The notes below the pieces were generated by a model, which was given only the letters and a program-made list of their open reading frames with translations, was not told where the DNA came from and made no database searches. Of a stretch of DNA of 64,000 bases, positions 18,796 through 28,466 are shown in pieces (position 1 is the first letter of the stretch; each line of letters begins with the position of its first letter). The stretch is taken from positions 3,596,001 to 3,660,000 of the forward strand of contig CBDEUV010000002.1 in NCBI GenBank assembly GCA_965243385.1, written 5' to 3'. Made by a program: the position numbers and the translations under genes. Source of the DNA: JANSYA01 sp965243385 (GTDB lineage Bacteria > Spirochaetota > Leptospiria > Leptospirales > Leptonemataceae).

Positions 18796-20045
18796 ATCGT
18801 ACCACCCATCGATCGGGAGTAGCCGGTCATTTCGACGTAGCCGACGCCGCGAATGCTTTTCTCATCGTTCGCATCGGATTCGCCGCCGTTCGTCCCACGT
18901 GTGTTGTCTGCCGGGCGCGCTGTAACGTCTACGGCGCCTTCCCAGTACGATACCCGCGAACCTTCGCGTTCCTCGGGGTGCGCTTCCTGGCCGTCGAGCC
19001 AGGGCCTGATTTTGAGCAAGGTGTCCTCGACGACAATTTCCCATTCTACCGGATAGCGCGCGCCAGTGGCCGGCGAAGTCCATGAGCGTCCGGGGCGCAT
19101 TGTAATGCTCCCGGCGTCGACCGGGCGAATGCGTCCGGCGGCGTCGATGGCGGACGCGGAATAGAAATCCTGGCCGGCTTCGGAAGAATCGCGTACGCGA
19201 AAGACCATGAAGCGCCGTCCGTCTTCGAGGCTCACGTGCAGCCAGTCCCAGCCGGTCTGGGTTTTCGAGAGCACGTTGCTGCCGAATTCGATATCCATCC
19301 AGGATTTCGCGTACAGCCGGCGGGGCGCATCCTCGCCGATTTTGAGCGTGGCCGAACCTTCTAAATCTGGAATCGAGATATAATGCGACGCGGCGCGGGC
19401 TTCATAGCCCTTGCGGCTGACGCTGTCTTCGCCGTGTACCAGCGGCCCCAGCGCAGTCGTTAAATCGAGATCGAGGCGAAAGTCGTCGGCGCGCATGCGA
19501 ATGCGATGCTCGCGACCGCTGTCGCCGATTTGCAGGGTGTTGTTTTCGACGTAGACCGTGCGTTTCGCGGCCTCATAGCCCGCCATGCCGGGAAAGTGCC
19601 GCTGCAAACGTTCGGTGAAATAGTATTTGCGATTCTCTTCGTCGGTCAGCGCCAGGTGCGCCATAAAGAAAACGTTCCCCGCACGGTAATCTCCGGTCGG
19701 GTTCGGCGCGTTTTCGATTTTAAAGATCGTGAACTGAAAGCCGAAACGCCGGCCGGCGTGCCGCGCGTCGCGGGATTCAGTTTTCGCGGCGTTCGCGCCG
19801 TCTTCGGGATACAGGTGGCCGGTGTAGTACCACCAGCTCGTACGATACCCGTTCCGGGGACGCAGGTCCCGCGGAAATTGGAAGCGGTAGCCGGGTTCGG
19901 CGTAGCGAAAGCGGGCGGCCTGCTCGGAGAGCCCGGGAGTCGGAGCCACGAACAGCGGCAGGGCGAGCAGTATCGAAAGCGCGACACAACGCCGAATCAG
20001 GCCGGCGATCGTCTGTGGGTAGCTGTGTTCGAGTAGCCTGCGCAC
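18792..20045 (-). CDS. AttH-family lipocalin-like exported protein
   Basis: 417 residues from a GTG start three bases after the permease stop. A signal peptide (about 14-40) is followed by the AttH/CrtC fold. Recognisable features are the WWYYTGHL strand, FGFQFTIFK, YGIEFG-like WMDIEFGSNVLSKTQTGWDWLHVSLEDG and GARYPVEWEI. The family is two fused lipocalin barrels and includes carotenoid 1,2-hydratase. With an ATPase and FtsX permease beside it, this is the AttEFGH-type arrangement, where AttH is the secreted partner. Its biochemical role is not established. The gene ends inside a dispersed hairpin repeat. Confidence 0.85.
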   Translation of the reverse strand: MRRLLEHSYPQTIAGLIRRCVALSILLALPLFVAPTPGLSEQAARFRYAEPGYRFQFPRDLRPRNGYRTSWWYYTGHLYPEDGANAAKTESRDARHAGRRFGFQFTIFKIENAPNPTGDYRAGNVFFMAHLALTDEENRKYYFTERLQRHFPGMAGYEAAKRTVYVENNTLQIGDSGREHRIRMRADDFRLDLDLTTALGPLVHGEDSVSRKGYEARAASHYISIPDLEGSATLKIGEDAPRRLYAKSWMDIEFGSNVLSKTQTGWDWLHVSLEDGRRFMVFRVRDSSEAGQDFYSASAIDAAGRIRPVDAGSITMRPGRSWTSPATGARYPVEWEIVVEDTLLKIRPWLDGQEAHPEEREGSRVSYWEGAVDVTARPADNTRGTNGGESDANDEKSIRGVGYVEMTGYSRSMGGTI

Positions 20046-20048
20046 GAG

Positions 20049-22619
20049 TCAGTCCTGTTTGAGAATCCGCGCGATGTTTTGTTTGCGAATCAGCCGAATC
20101 GGCACCAACGCCGCCAATAGAGCGAGCGCCGTAATCAATCCGGCGGCCGTCAGCAGATCCGCGGTGGGTACGGCGGTAACGATGGTCCAGCCGAAGCTGT
20201 AGCGATTGATTACGTGAATCAAGAGCAGCGATAACAACACGCTGCCGGGCAACGCGATCAAGAGCGATGCCAGGGCGATGATCTGCGACTCGAAGGCCAT
20301 GGCGCGGTCCACCAGACGCGGCCGCGCTCCCAGCGCCTGCAGGGTCGCGAACTCCCGGCGGCGTTCCAGCGCGAGCCCCGTTAGAGTCGTAATCACCGAA
20401 AGCGCCGCGATCCCGCCCGCGATCATCTGCAGGATATAGGTCAGTCGAAAGGTCTGATTAAAGATCTCGATGGCCTTTCCCCGAATTTCAGTACTCAGGC
20501 TGATCGACAGCGGGTATTGCTTAAAATCCGTCGCGATCGTGCTCATGGCTTCGGAAACATAAGACGCTTCAATCGAACCCCCGCGCGCGTCCTGTTCTTT
20601 CAGATACAGGGCGACGCCCGACGGGTTGCGGGCTCCGAAGAGCTCGTCGAAGAGGCTCGCATCCATAAATGCATAGCCGCGTTCGGAGGCGTAGCTGCGA
20701 AAGACCGCGTGGATCTTCAGCTCATGCGGGCCCAGCCGAAACGCATCGCCGCGACCCAGATTAAAACGATTGGCGAAGACCTCGCTCACGACGACGCCCC
20801 GCCCCGCTTTCGCCGCCAGCAGGTCGCCGATGTCGCCGTCCACGAACGAGAGCGGCCGGCGCTCTGCGGCGATGTCGAATTCGTTTGCGCCCAGGCGGAT
20901 CATCTGCCCGCGAAAGACCCGTTCGGTGCTGCGGATTGTCAGCGCCTGCGCGACGAGCGGATGCGCGCGCAGGGCCGCCACAAGTTCCGGTTCGAGCTCG
21001 CCGCCCAGGCGGTTCGCGCCCGAATCGGAGCGAATATAGATATCCGCGACGACGGTTGTATTCAGCCAGTTGATCACAGTCGTGCGAAACGAATGCACCA
21101 TGACGCTCACCGCGCCGGCCATACTCAGTGCGATACCCAGGGCCGCGACCGCGACCGCCAGTTTGAGAATGTGTTCACGCGCCGCGGCGGCGGCCAGCCG
21201 GGCGGGACCGCTTGCACGAAACAGGCGCGCGAATTTCGCAAGCGCCCAGATCGCCAGCGGAGCGAGCGCGCTTAGTATCCCGACGAGCGCCGCGACCGAA
21301 CCATATCCCGGACCCGGCGATTGCCAGTGCCGCGCCAGGGCGAAGCACGCCGCAAAGAACGCCAGAAAAAGTACGGCGGCCGCCAGGCTGATATACAGGA
21401 CGCGCGGTCGAAATTCGCTGCGCCCCGGACGTCGCAAGCTCGCCACCGGAATACGCGATCCGCGATAAGCCGGAAGCCAGGCGGCCAGCGCTGAAAACAC
21501 GATGCCCAATCCGAATGAAATCAAAAGCGCGCTCCAGCCCGTCGCATCGCTGCGCAGCGCGTCCAGTCGAAAGACCGCTTCCAGCGTGAGATCGACTTCG
21601 CGGCTCGCGATCAAAGATAGACCGTAACCGAAGATCAGCCCGATGACTCCGCCGATCGTGCCCAGCCAGACGCCCTCGGCCAGCAATGCGGCGAAGATTT
21701 GTCGCGGTCCTGCGCCGAGACTCAGCAGGCTGCCGATCAGCGACTCGCGTTGAATTACGGAGATGTTGATGGTGTTATAAACCAGGTAGGCGCTTACCAA
21801 CAACGCGACGATGCCGAGCGCCTGCAGGTTCATCTGAAAGGCGGCGAGCATATCGGTCGTGATCTTGCTGCGCTCCGAAAGCGTTTGAATCTGCGCGCGG
21901 GGGAAGGCCGCGCTCAGACGCGGCCGAAGCTCAGCGACGGCTTCCGGTTCGACCTGAATATCGACGCCGCTCAACAGACCGCGGGGTGCGAGCGGCAGTG
22001 CGGCGGCGACGTCCATATAGGCCGTGTTCAGCGGCGGAAGGCGACCGTTGATATTTTCCAGAATATTCTGAATGCGAAAGCGCAGCCGGCGGCCGTCCAG
22101 ATTGATCGTTACAAGGTCGCCGGTTTCGCCGAGTACGCTGTTCGCGGGCACGACGATTTCCGGCAGGCCGTCGTCGTTTGTAATGCCTGGCGCCGGACCG
22201 CCAGCCGCTTCGGCTTCTGCGCCTGCTTTTTCGCGGGTTTCCAGGCCGCGAATGCGTCGCGCTCCGAGAAAGTCGAAGCCGAAGAGCACGATCGCCTGAG
22301 TTTCGCCGGAGTCGAGTTGCGTCGAGCCGTCCAGGCGGACATAGGGCGTGAACTGTCCGTAGTCCCAGAGAAAGCGCAGTCGCTCCAGCTCTTCGGGGGC
22401 GATGCCGCGATCATCGGATACGCGCAGATTGGAATTGCCGGCGAGGGTTTCCAGCGAATCGCTGAAGCTTTCGATCACTCGCGAATTCGTTAAATTGATC
22501 GCGCCCGCGACGGCGACGCCTGCGCTGAGTCCCGCCACGCATAAGAGAAAGCGGCCGACGTGCCGGCGATAATAACGCGAGGTCAGCGTTCGAAAAATCG
22601 CGGCGAAGCCGGTCGTCAT
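20049..22619 (-). CDS. ABC transporter permease, double FtsX (AttF-AttG fusion type)
   Basis: 856 residues with an N-terminal membrane segment and large extracytoplasmic domain. A first FtsX core (about 265-400) includes YNTINISVIQRESLIGSLLSLGA. Further membrane segments (about 405-470) lead to a second extracytoplasmic domain, and a C-terminal FtsX core carries LERRREFATLQALGARP. About ten membrane helices fit a MacB/LolCE-like mechanotransmission permease made as one chain. It overlaps the upstream ATPase gene by ATGA and is followed three bases later by the AttH gene. The likely job is moving a lipid or lipoprotein-like substrate out of the inner membrane together with AttH. Confidence 0.9.
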   Translation of the reverse strand: MTTGFAAIFRTLTSRYYRRHVGRFLLCVAGLSAGVAVAGAINLTNSRVIESFSDSLETLAGNSNLRVSDDRGIAPEELERLRFLWDYGQFTPYVRLDGSTQLDSGETQAIVLFGFDFLGARRIRGLETREKAGAEAEAAGGPAPGITNDDGLPEIVVPANSVLGETGDLVTINLDGRRLRFRIQNILENINGRLPPLNTAYMDVAAALPLAPRGLLSGVDIQVEPEAVAELRPRLSAAFPRAQIQTLSERSKITTDMLAAFQMNLQALGIVALLVSAYLVYNTINISVIQRESLIGSLLSLGAGPRQIFAALLAEGVWLGTIGGVIGLIFGYGLSLIASREVDLTLEAVFRLDALRSDATGWSALLISFGLGIVFSALAAWLPAYRGSRIPVASLRRPGRSEFRPRVLYISLAAAVLFLAFFAACFALARHWQSPGPGYGSVAALVGILSALAPLAIWALAKFARLFRASGPARLAAAAAREHILKLAVAVAALGIALSMAGAVSVMVHSFRTTVINWLNTTVVADIYIRSDSGANRLGGELEPELVAALRAHPLVAQALTIRSTERVFRGQMIRLGANEFDIAAERRPLSFVDGDIGDLLAAKAGRGVVVSEVFANRFNLGRGDAFRLGPHELKIHAVFRSYASERGYAFMDASLFDELFGARNPSGVALYLKEQDARGGSIEASYVSEAMSTIATDFKQYPLSISLSTEIRGKAIEIFNQTFRLTYILQMIAGGIAALSVITTLTGLALERRREFATLQALGARPRLVDRAMAFESQIIALASLLIALPGSVLLSLLLIHVINRYSFGWTIVTAVPTADLLTAAGLITALALLAALVPIRLIRKQNIARILKQD

Positions 22620-23365
22620 GAATCGGCTGCCCGGTTGTTCTCGATGTTCTTCGCCGTAAGGCTGCCGTCGTTCATACTGAGAACGCGGCCGGCGGCCCGG
22701 GCGGCCAGCGGCGAATGCGTAACCATCACGAGGGTCAGCTCGTTTTCGCGATTGATTTCGCCCAGGAGTTCTAGCACTTCGCGGCTGTTGCGCGAATCGA
22801 GCGATCCGGTGGGTTCGTCCGCGAGCAGGAGCTGGGGCTGTAGATTTAAGGCTCGCGCCAGCGATACCCGCTGCATTTCGCCGCCGGACAGAGTTTCGGG
22901 CAGCTTATCAGCGTGGCCGAGCATGCCCACCCGCTGCAAATAGTGTCGCGCACGATCGTCGAGCTCCGATGTGTATCGTTCGCCCCGCAGCAGCACCGGC
23001 AGCGTAATATTTTCCAGAACCGAAAGCGTCGGCAGCAGATTAAAATCCTGAAATACCATGGCGATCACCCGTCGCCGGTATTCGGCCAGTCTGGCGACGG
23101 AATAGCGGGCGGGTTCTTCGCCGGCCACAGTCAGGCGGCCGCCGTCGGCCACGTCCAGGCCGGCCAGTAAATTCAGAAAAGTGGTTTTGCCGCTACCGGA
23201 ATCGCCCATGATCGCCACGAATTCGCCGCGCGAAATGCGGCAGTCCACGCCGCGCAGCACGGGGTAGTCGCCGTAAGATTTATTCAGAGCCGCGGCTTCG
23301 ATGAAGCCGTCCGCGCCGGAAGCGTCTGTAGATGATGCGGACGAAGAGAGCGAGTCGGCGGTCAT
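22616..23365 (-). CDS. ABC transporter ATPase (LolD/AttE type)
   Basis: 249 residues with a Ser/Asp-rich start, then a complete nucleotide-binding domain. Visible motifs are Walker A GDSGSGKTTFLN, Q-loop VFQDFNLLPTLS, signature LSGGEMQRVSLARAL, Walker B LLLADEPTGSLD and the switch His in VMVTHSP. It belongs to the MacB/LolD subfamily that powers FtsX permeases. It is the first gene of the operon and overlaps the permease start. Confidence 0.94.
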   Translation of the reverse strand: MTADSLSSSASSTDASGADGFIEAAALNKSYGDYPVLRGVDCRISRGEFVAIMGDSGSGKTTFLNLLAGLDVADGGRLTVAGEEPARYSVARLAEYRRRVIAMVFQDFNLLPTLSVLENITLPVLLRGERYTSELDDRARHYLQRVGMLGHADKLPETLSGGEMQRVSLARALNLQPQLLLADEPTGSLDSRNSREVLELLGEINRENELTLVMVTHSPLAARAAGRVLSMNDGSLTAKNIENNRAADS

Positions 23366-23570
23366 GATGTTTCGTTAGTACGGGGTCGGTCGGAGCGGAG
23401 ATCGTAAGCCGCGAAGCGATCTGAACGAGCGGAACGAATCAGGCTTTTTTTAATTCGGCCGCTGAATATGCGACTTTTGAAAAAAGCACAGCCCCGTGCC
23501 AATCGTCCGCCTTTTTTTCTTTCCCTGTTCGCGCGCGGCGGGCCTGCTGTCCCGGGGTAGCGATCGACTT

Positions 23571-24464
23571 ATGCATCTGGCGATCATCGGCGACATTCAC
23601 AAGGCGTGGGACGACTTCGACGTCGAATATTTTAACCGTTCGCAGGTCGACGCGATTTTATTCGTCGGCGATTTACCCGGCCGCAGTCATCGCGGCACCA
23701 CCGAGGTCGCGGCGCGTATGGCGCGCGTCGAAAAGCCGGCCTTTTATATGCCCGGCAATCACGACGGCGTGAGTCTCGGCCAGTTTATGGGCGAGCTGCG
23801 ACAGAATGAAAAGTGGATTGAGAAGTACGCCCGGCGCCAGCACCCGCTGTGTGAAGAGTTGCGTGCGGCCCTCGGATCCATCGTCTATACGGGCTACAGC
23901 CGGCACGATCTGGAGTTCGACGACGAACGCGTGCACCTGATCGCGGGCCGGCCGCATTCGATGGGCGGTCCCACGCTTTCCTTCGCTCCGTATCTGAAAG
24001 AACGTTACGGCGTCGGGACGCTGGCGGATTCCGAGGCGCGATTGCGTTCGCTGTTCGATGAATGCGACGGCCCGATCGTTCTTTTCTCACACAACGGTCC
24101 GGCGGGTCTGGGCTCGGATCGCGACTCGATCTGGGGCTGCGATTTTCGACCCGAAGCCGGGGACTTCGGCGATCCCGATCTGGCCGCGGCCCTCGATTAC
24201 GCGCGCTCGCAAGGCAAACGTATTCTGGCGGTCGTGGCCGGGCATATGCACCACAAACTGCGCGGCGGCGGACACCGTCGCTGGTTGATCCGGGATCCGG
24301 AGCACGGAACGGTTTATATCAACGCGGCCCGGGTGCCACGCATCCTGAAGCTGGACGGGGAGCGGCGGCACCATCACGTGGCTTTGCAGCTGGAAAACGG
24401 CGACGTGCAGATCACTGAAGTGCTGGCCGGGGAATCCGGAGTCGATCGGCGTCATCCCGCGTAG
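23571..24464 (+). CDS. Metallophosphoesterase (TIGR04168-like)
   Basis: 297 residues with calcineurin-like dimetal motifs in order: GDIH (IIGDIHKAWDD, residues 6-9), GDL (LFVGDLPGRS), GNHD (MPGNHDG), SHNGPAGL and GHMHHKL. These bind two metal ions for phosphoester hydrolysis. The pattern resembles the TIGR04168 proteins of cyanobacteria and plants; the substrate is unknown. I start at ATG 23571 (MHLAIIGDI), because the family opens directly with the first strand. The 205 bases upstream, shared with the divergent ABC operon, hold no gene. Confidence 0.88.
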   Translation: MHLAIIGDIHKAWDDFDVEYFNRSQVDAILFVGDLPGRSHRGTTEVAARMARVEKPAFYMPGNHDGVSLGQFMGELRQNEKWIEKYARRQHPLCEELRAALGSIVYTGYSRHDLEFDDERVHLIAGRPHSMGGPTLSFAPYLKERYGVGTLADSEARLRSLFDECDGPIVLFSHNGPAGLGSDRDSIWGCDFRPEAGDFGDPDLAAALDYARSQGKRILAVVAGHMHHKLRGGGHRRWLIRDPEHGTVYINAARVPRILKLDGERRHHHVALQLENGDVQITEVLAGESGVDRRHPA

Positions 24465-24579
24465 CGCGTCGGGGCAGAGCGGAGCTTCCATCGGGTATTC
24501 CGTGTTTTCGGCCCGGCCGGTCGAGTCAGTCGGGCAGGAAAAGCCTGGTTGACTCCGGCTCGTAGCCGATAATTAAAGC

Positions 24580-26802
24580 ATGTATCCGGCGGAGCCGCGC
24601 GCTTCCGTACCGACCCGCATCGTCTTTATGAATTCCACGGAGCCCCCCGAAATGCAAGAGCCGTCGGACGTCGCCGAAGACATCCCGATCCCTGGCGCTG
24701 CCGGGGCCGGCGTTCCCGCTGACGGCGGGGAAGGTCTGTCCACGCCGGGCGGGATCGAATCCGGCTACGTGGCCACGGACGCCGGGTCAGCCGAACCTCC
24801 GCCGGGCAAAGATCTGCTTTCAGAAGAGAATCTGAAGGCGATCATGATTCAATTCAATCCGCATTCGTTTAAAGATATTACCACCATTCAGAAAGGCGTC
24901 GAGAATTTCTTTTTATTCGCGCAGAGTCATCTCGCCCTGACGCATCCCGAACAGCTCCAGCACCTCGGCGAAAAAGACCTGCAGCTGCTCGAAGAACGCG
25001 GGGCCATCGAAACTTATGAATATCTAAAGCTAAGCGAGGATCGCAGCCGGCTTTCGCGCAAGACGGTGATCATTCGGCCGGCTTCGTTGAAAGCCGACCA
25101 GGTGGCCAAAGTCAAATTGGGCTGCGTGCGCGGCAGCGTGGTCAGCGTGCTCGAGTACATCCACGAGCGCGACCGCAAGCTGCGGGAACTGGAAGCGGAA
25201 GGCCAGCTCGGCGCCTGGGTGAACCAGCGGTTTTTGCGCGATCTGTCGGCGAGCGGCGGCGAAACCCGGGCGGAATTGAATCAGATGATTCCCGCTCTGC
25301 GCAATCTGTCGTTCGACGGCTTCCTGGCGAACGACGTCAAACCCCGCGACGATCTACTAATTCCGGTGCTTGCGATGCTCGCGAAACGCACGGAAGACCT
25401 GCTTTCGGATCTGGCGGCCTTTGCGAAGATTTCGCAGGCCGGCGAAGAAGCGCTCCAGGCCCGCATTCCCCGTGCGCTGCTGATTCCGCTGGCCCGGGAT
25501 TTTCAGCTGCTCGCGCCCGCCGCCAACGATTTGATCTCGATGCCCGACGCGAAAGTAAAAGAAACGCGTTCCGAAATTGAATACGTCTATCTGCTGTACG
25601 TGCAGATGGCCCGTAAGATTCTCTTCGCGCTGCTGCCGCGGGAGGAAACCGGCTGGATCTCCGGCAAAGGCGTTTCTCAGGACGAACGTTATCTCGAAGA
25701 ATTGAAGAAGCACCCCTCGTTCACTCAGGGCGACCAGTGGACTGACAGCGACACCTTTTTACAGTGCTACGCCGCTTTGATCCGGCACGTCAGGTCGGTG
25801 CGCGAAGTTCGCAAAGAGTTTCTGATCGATCTGGTGACTCAGGAAACCGTCTATAAACTGAATATGCAATTCGAGCCGGTGCTGTTGCGTCCGGACACCT
25901 TCGAGGTCGCCGACGCCTCCGTGGACTCCTATATCCCGCGCGAAGAACTGTTTAAAGCCGTCTGCGAAAAGATGAAGTCCCTTGAAGACGTGGCCTTCAT
26001 GGAAGAGCGTCGCAGTTCCGCCGAAGACCCGGGCAAGCGCGGCGCGTACTTTATTTTTCGCGCGAATCTGCCGCAGGCCTTTATTCGATTTCCCAATCGC
26101 CGGAATTATATTCAGCTCTTTTGTCGCAGCAACGGTCTGAGTAAAGGCGTATACGATCTTTTGATCGACGTAACCGAAGGCGTCACTCCGGAAGGCGTCG
26201 TCGACGAACAAATCGCCCTTTCCCGCGCGATTCGCGAATGGGAAGACGAACAGGAAAAAGAACGCCTGCGTAAAGAGCGGGCCGGTATGGGCATCATCGC
26301 CAGACTCGTGATGTTCTTTCGCAATCTCTTCGGCCTGGGCGAAATTCCCGCCGGTCGTCGCAGCGACGACGCTGAGGCCGCTGCGGACGATGAAGCGCCT
26401 GAGAGCGGCGCGCCAGGCGCCGCCAAAAAATCCAGCAAGCGCCGTAAACGTTCGAAGGTCATTAAGGGTCCGCGCGAGAAAGAGCTGGTCGTGCCGGCCC
26501 GGGTGCAGAAGGCCGTCGACTATGTGGAACGTAATTTCAAAGGCCTGATCTGGCTCGACGAAGTGATGCTCGCACTCAACACCGTGAAATTTAATCCCGA
26601 CCAGGTCGGCGACATGCTCTTCTACGATAAATTCGATCGCTATCTGGAAGTGCGGCCGCTCACCAATATCCGGCGAGTCTATATCGCGCGCGAAAGCGAA
26701 GACGACCCCGCCTGGGTTTCGTCGACCATCGACTATCTGGAAAACGTGGTGCCCCAGCAGGAAGAGCACCGCGCGCTGATTACTTATCTGCGTTCGCTCT
26801 GA
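24580..26802 (+). CDS. Large hypothetical cytoplasmic protein
   Basis: Not recognised. 740 residues. The first 75 are acidic, Gly/Pro-rich and probably disordered. The body is mostly helical. It has a central hydrophobic/amphipathic patch (about 565-590, MGIIARLVMFFRNLFGLGE), which might touch a membrane. A highly charged linker follows (about 592-635, KKSSKRRKRSKVIKGP), then a helical C-terminal domain. No signal peptide or enzyme motif is seen. The start could also be ATG 24628 or 24652. It stands alone between the phosphoesterase and dioxygenase genes. It could be lineage-specific. Confidence 0.7.
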   Translation: MYPAEPRASVPTRIVFMNSTEPPEMQEPSDVAEDIPIPGAAGAGVPADGGEGLSTPGGIESGYVATDAGSAEPPPGKDLLSEENLKAIMIQFNPHSFKDITTIQKGVENFFLFAQSHLALTHPEQLQHLGEKDLQLLEERGAIETYEYLKLSEDRSRLSRKTVIIRPASLKADQVAKVKLGCVRGSVVSVLEYIHERDRKLRELEAEGQLGAWVNQRFLRDLSASGGETRAELNQMIPALRNLSFDGFLANDVKPRDDLLIPVLAMLAKRTEDLLSDLAAFAKISQAGEEALQARIPRALLIPLARDFQLLAPAANDLISMPDAKVKETRSEIEYVYLLYVQMARKILFALLPREETGWISGKGVSQDERYLEELKKHPSFTQGDQWTDSDTFLQCYAALIRHVRSVREVRKEFLIDLVTQETVYKLNMQFEPVLLRPDTFEVADASVDSYIPREELFKAVCEKMKSLEDVAFMEERRSSAEDPGKRGAYFIFRANLPQAFIRFPNRRNYIQLFCRSNGLSKGVYDLLIDVTEGVTPEGVVDEQIALSRAIREWEDEQEKERLRKERAGMGIIARLVMFFRNLFGLGEIPAGRRSDDAEAAADDEAPESGAPGAAKKSSKRRKRSKVIKGPREKELVVPARVQKAVDYVERNFKGLIWLDEVMLALNTVKFNPDQVGDMLFYDKFDRYLEVRPLTNIRRVYIARESEDDPAWVSSTIDYLENVVPQQEEHRALITYLRSL

Positions 26803-26953
26803 TCTTTCGTCGCCGGTCCGGCGGATTGCCCGGGTATCTTCCGGCTGTGCAATAAACCCTGAATTTGCGGTTCGCACGACTTGCCGCGCCGCCGGCTTCG
26901 TATTAATGTATCCGTATGAGTTATAATATCTCCGAAGTGGCGGAAAGGGGCCC

Positions 26954-27838
26954 ATGAGCGCGTCGACCCTGCCCGCGATTTTCATCGGTCACGGCAATCC
27001 CATGAACGCTCTGGCCGATAACGATTATACGCGCGCCTGGCGACAGCTGGGCGCCGGGCTGAAGCCGCAGGTGCGGGCCGTGCTAATCGTTTCGGCGCAC
27101 TGGGCCACCCGCGACGGACTGGCGGTAACGAGCGCGAGCCGGCCGGGCGTGCTCTACGACTTTTTCGGTTTTCCGGACGCGCTTTCTCAGGTCCGCTACG
27201 ATTCTCCCGGTGATCCCGGACTCGCACGACATCTTCAGCGACGCTTCGCGTCCGCCGGGTTCGCCGTCGCCGAAGACGAGCAGCGCGCTCTGGATCACGG
27301 AGTCTGGTCCATCCTGGTACACATGTTTCCTGAGGCCGACGTGCCGGTTGTTCAGATCAGTTACGATATGCACGCGTCGCCGGAAGAGCAACTGCGGCTC
27401 GGGCGAATTCTGACGGAAGCTCCGGAAGGCGACGACGGACAGGGCCAGGACCCGTACGATCTCTTCGTCTCGTTACGCGATCAGGGCGTGCTGCTTTTGA
27501 CGAGCGGTAATATCGTTCACAATTTGCGCGAAATCGATTTCGATCCGGCCGCGCCGGCATTAGCCTGGGCGCAGGATTTCGATGCGGCGGTCGCGGAGAT
27601 TCTCGAGCGAATCGGAGCTCCCGGTGAGTCGCCCGCTTCAATGCGCGCGAATATCGAGCGCTTGCTTGAGCCGGATCAATTCGGCGACGCGGGCCGGCGT
27701 TCGGTTCCGACCGCGGACCACTATATTCCGTTTTTGAATTTTCTGGGAATGATCGGAGAGAGCGATCGCATCGATTTTCCCTGCACGGGAATTCAAAACG
27801 GGTCGATATCGATGCGATCGGTGCGGGCCGCCGTTTAA
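26954..27838 (+). CDS. ygiD: 4,5-DOPA extradiol dioxygenase-like protein (YgiD/LigB family)
   Basis: 294 residues of the class III extradiol dioxygenase fold. The metal ligands expected in the DODA/YgiD group are visible: GHGNPMN (His near residue 14), SAHWATRDG, LDHGVWSILVHMFP and the C-terminal TADHYIPFL. TSGNIVHNL is also typical. Characterised members open the aromatic ring of DOPA or caffeate; the natural substrate here is unknown. ATG 26954 is preceded by an AGGGG-type ribosome site (GGAAAGGGGCCC). Confidence 0.9.
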   Translation: MSASTLPAIFIGHGNPMNALADNDYTRAWRQLGAGLKPQVRAVLIVSAHWATRDGLAVTSASRPGVLYDFFGFPDALSQVRYDSPGDPGLARHLQRRFASAGFAVAEDEQRALDHGVWSILVHMFPEADVPVVQISYDMHASPEEQLRLGRILTEAPEGDDGQGQDPYDLFVSLRDQGVLLLTSGNIVHNLREIDFDPAAPALAWAQDFDAAVAEILERIGAPGESPASMRANIERLLEPDQFGDAGRRSVPTADHYIPFLNFLGMIGESDRIDFPCTGIQNGSISMRSVRAAV

Positions 27839-27888
27839 TGGCTGGCGGGCGCGAGCGAAGCTATCGCCGGCGATTATACGGCGCGAAA

Positions 27889-28125
27889 TCAGGCTGACCG
27901 GGCGTCGGCGTCTCTCCGGTCCGATTGAGCCAGACTCCGGGCGAGTTCGCTCACGCGAGATTGGTGCCGGCTCAGCTCATGAAAGCGGCCGTGCTTGATG
28001 GAACGATTCGCGTCCGCCGCGATGTCGTTGATCGCGGCCATCGTGTCGTTCAGTCTGTCGATTTTTCGATACACGGGCGCCAGGGCGGCGTCGGGACCGG
28101 TCCGTATATTCTCTGCCTGATCCAT
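27889..28125 (-). CDS. Small hypothetical helical protein
   Basis: 78 residues from ATG 28125, highly charged, with heptad-like hydrophobic spacing (IDRLNDTMAAINDIAA) that suggests a short coiled coil. No family is recognised, no ribosome site is clear, and it is convergent with the dioxygenase gene. A nested inverted repeat lies just upstream (28162-28212). It may be a real small gene or chance. Confidence 0.35.
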   Translation of the reverse strand: MDQAENIRTGPDAALAPVYRKIDRLNDTMAAINDIAADANRSIKHGRFHELSRHQSRVSELARSLAQSDRRDADARSA

Positions 28126-28161
28126 ATAGCTATATTCGACGAAAATCTTTACAGACTCGTG

Positions 28162-28212
28162 GCTTTTTCATATAAGCGCCGCGAATTATTCCCGGCGCTC
28201 GGATGAAAAAGC
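28162..28212. repeat. Nested inverted repeat between two small minus-strand genes
   Basis: Outer arms GCTTTTTCAT (28162-28171) and ATGAAAAAGC (28203-28212) are perfect complements. Inner arms AGCGCCG (28175-28181) and CGGCGCT (28193-28199) are also perfect. The minus-strand reading lies 18 bases beyond the stop of the 78-residue protein gene, so it could be its terminator. The long AT-rich outer arms are unusual for a simple terminator, and an operator is an alternative. Confidence 0.55.
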
Positions 28213-28229
28213 TGTGACAGTGGCGCCGA

Positions 28230-28466
28230 CTATTCGGGCAGATTGGCCACGGCGGCCGCGCCCTTCTCTGTGAGCGTCGGGCCCTCGGGATGACCTTCCG
28301 CCAGTAAGCCCTCTCCTACGAGGGCGTGCCAGGCGTTTCGCATCTGAGCTTTCTCGGCGGGGCTCCAGCTCTGCAGCTCTTCGGTCAGATGGGCTTTCGG
28401 CAGAACCTGGCCGGCCTGAATGGAGTGGGTTCGAAACAGTTTTAGAATTTTTTGCACGGGATTCAT
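28230..28466 (-). CDS. Small winged-helix-like protein
   Basis: 78 residues from ATG 28466 (MNPVQKILKLF). The layout of helix, helix and short wing (ALVGEGLLAEGHPEGPTLTEKGAAAV) resembles MarR/PadR-like winged helices, where the wing ends in TxxG. It may bind DNA or be a small structural domain. No DNA target can be inferred. It is transcribed away from the STAS gene, with a 190-base shared upstream region carrying an 8-base inverted pair TCAGTAAG/CTTACTGA (28580-28587 and 28627-28634). Confidence 0.5.
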   Translation of the reverse strand: MNPVQKILKLFRTHSIQAGQVLPKAHLTEELQSWSPAEKAQMRNAWHALVGEGLLAEGHPEGPTLTEKGAAAVANLPE

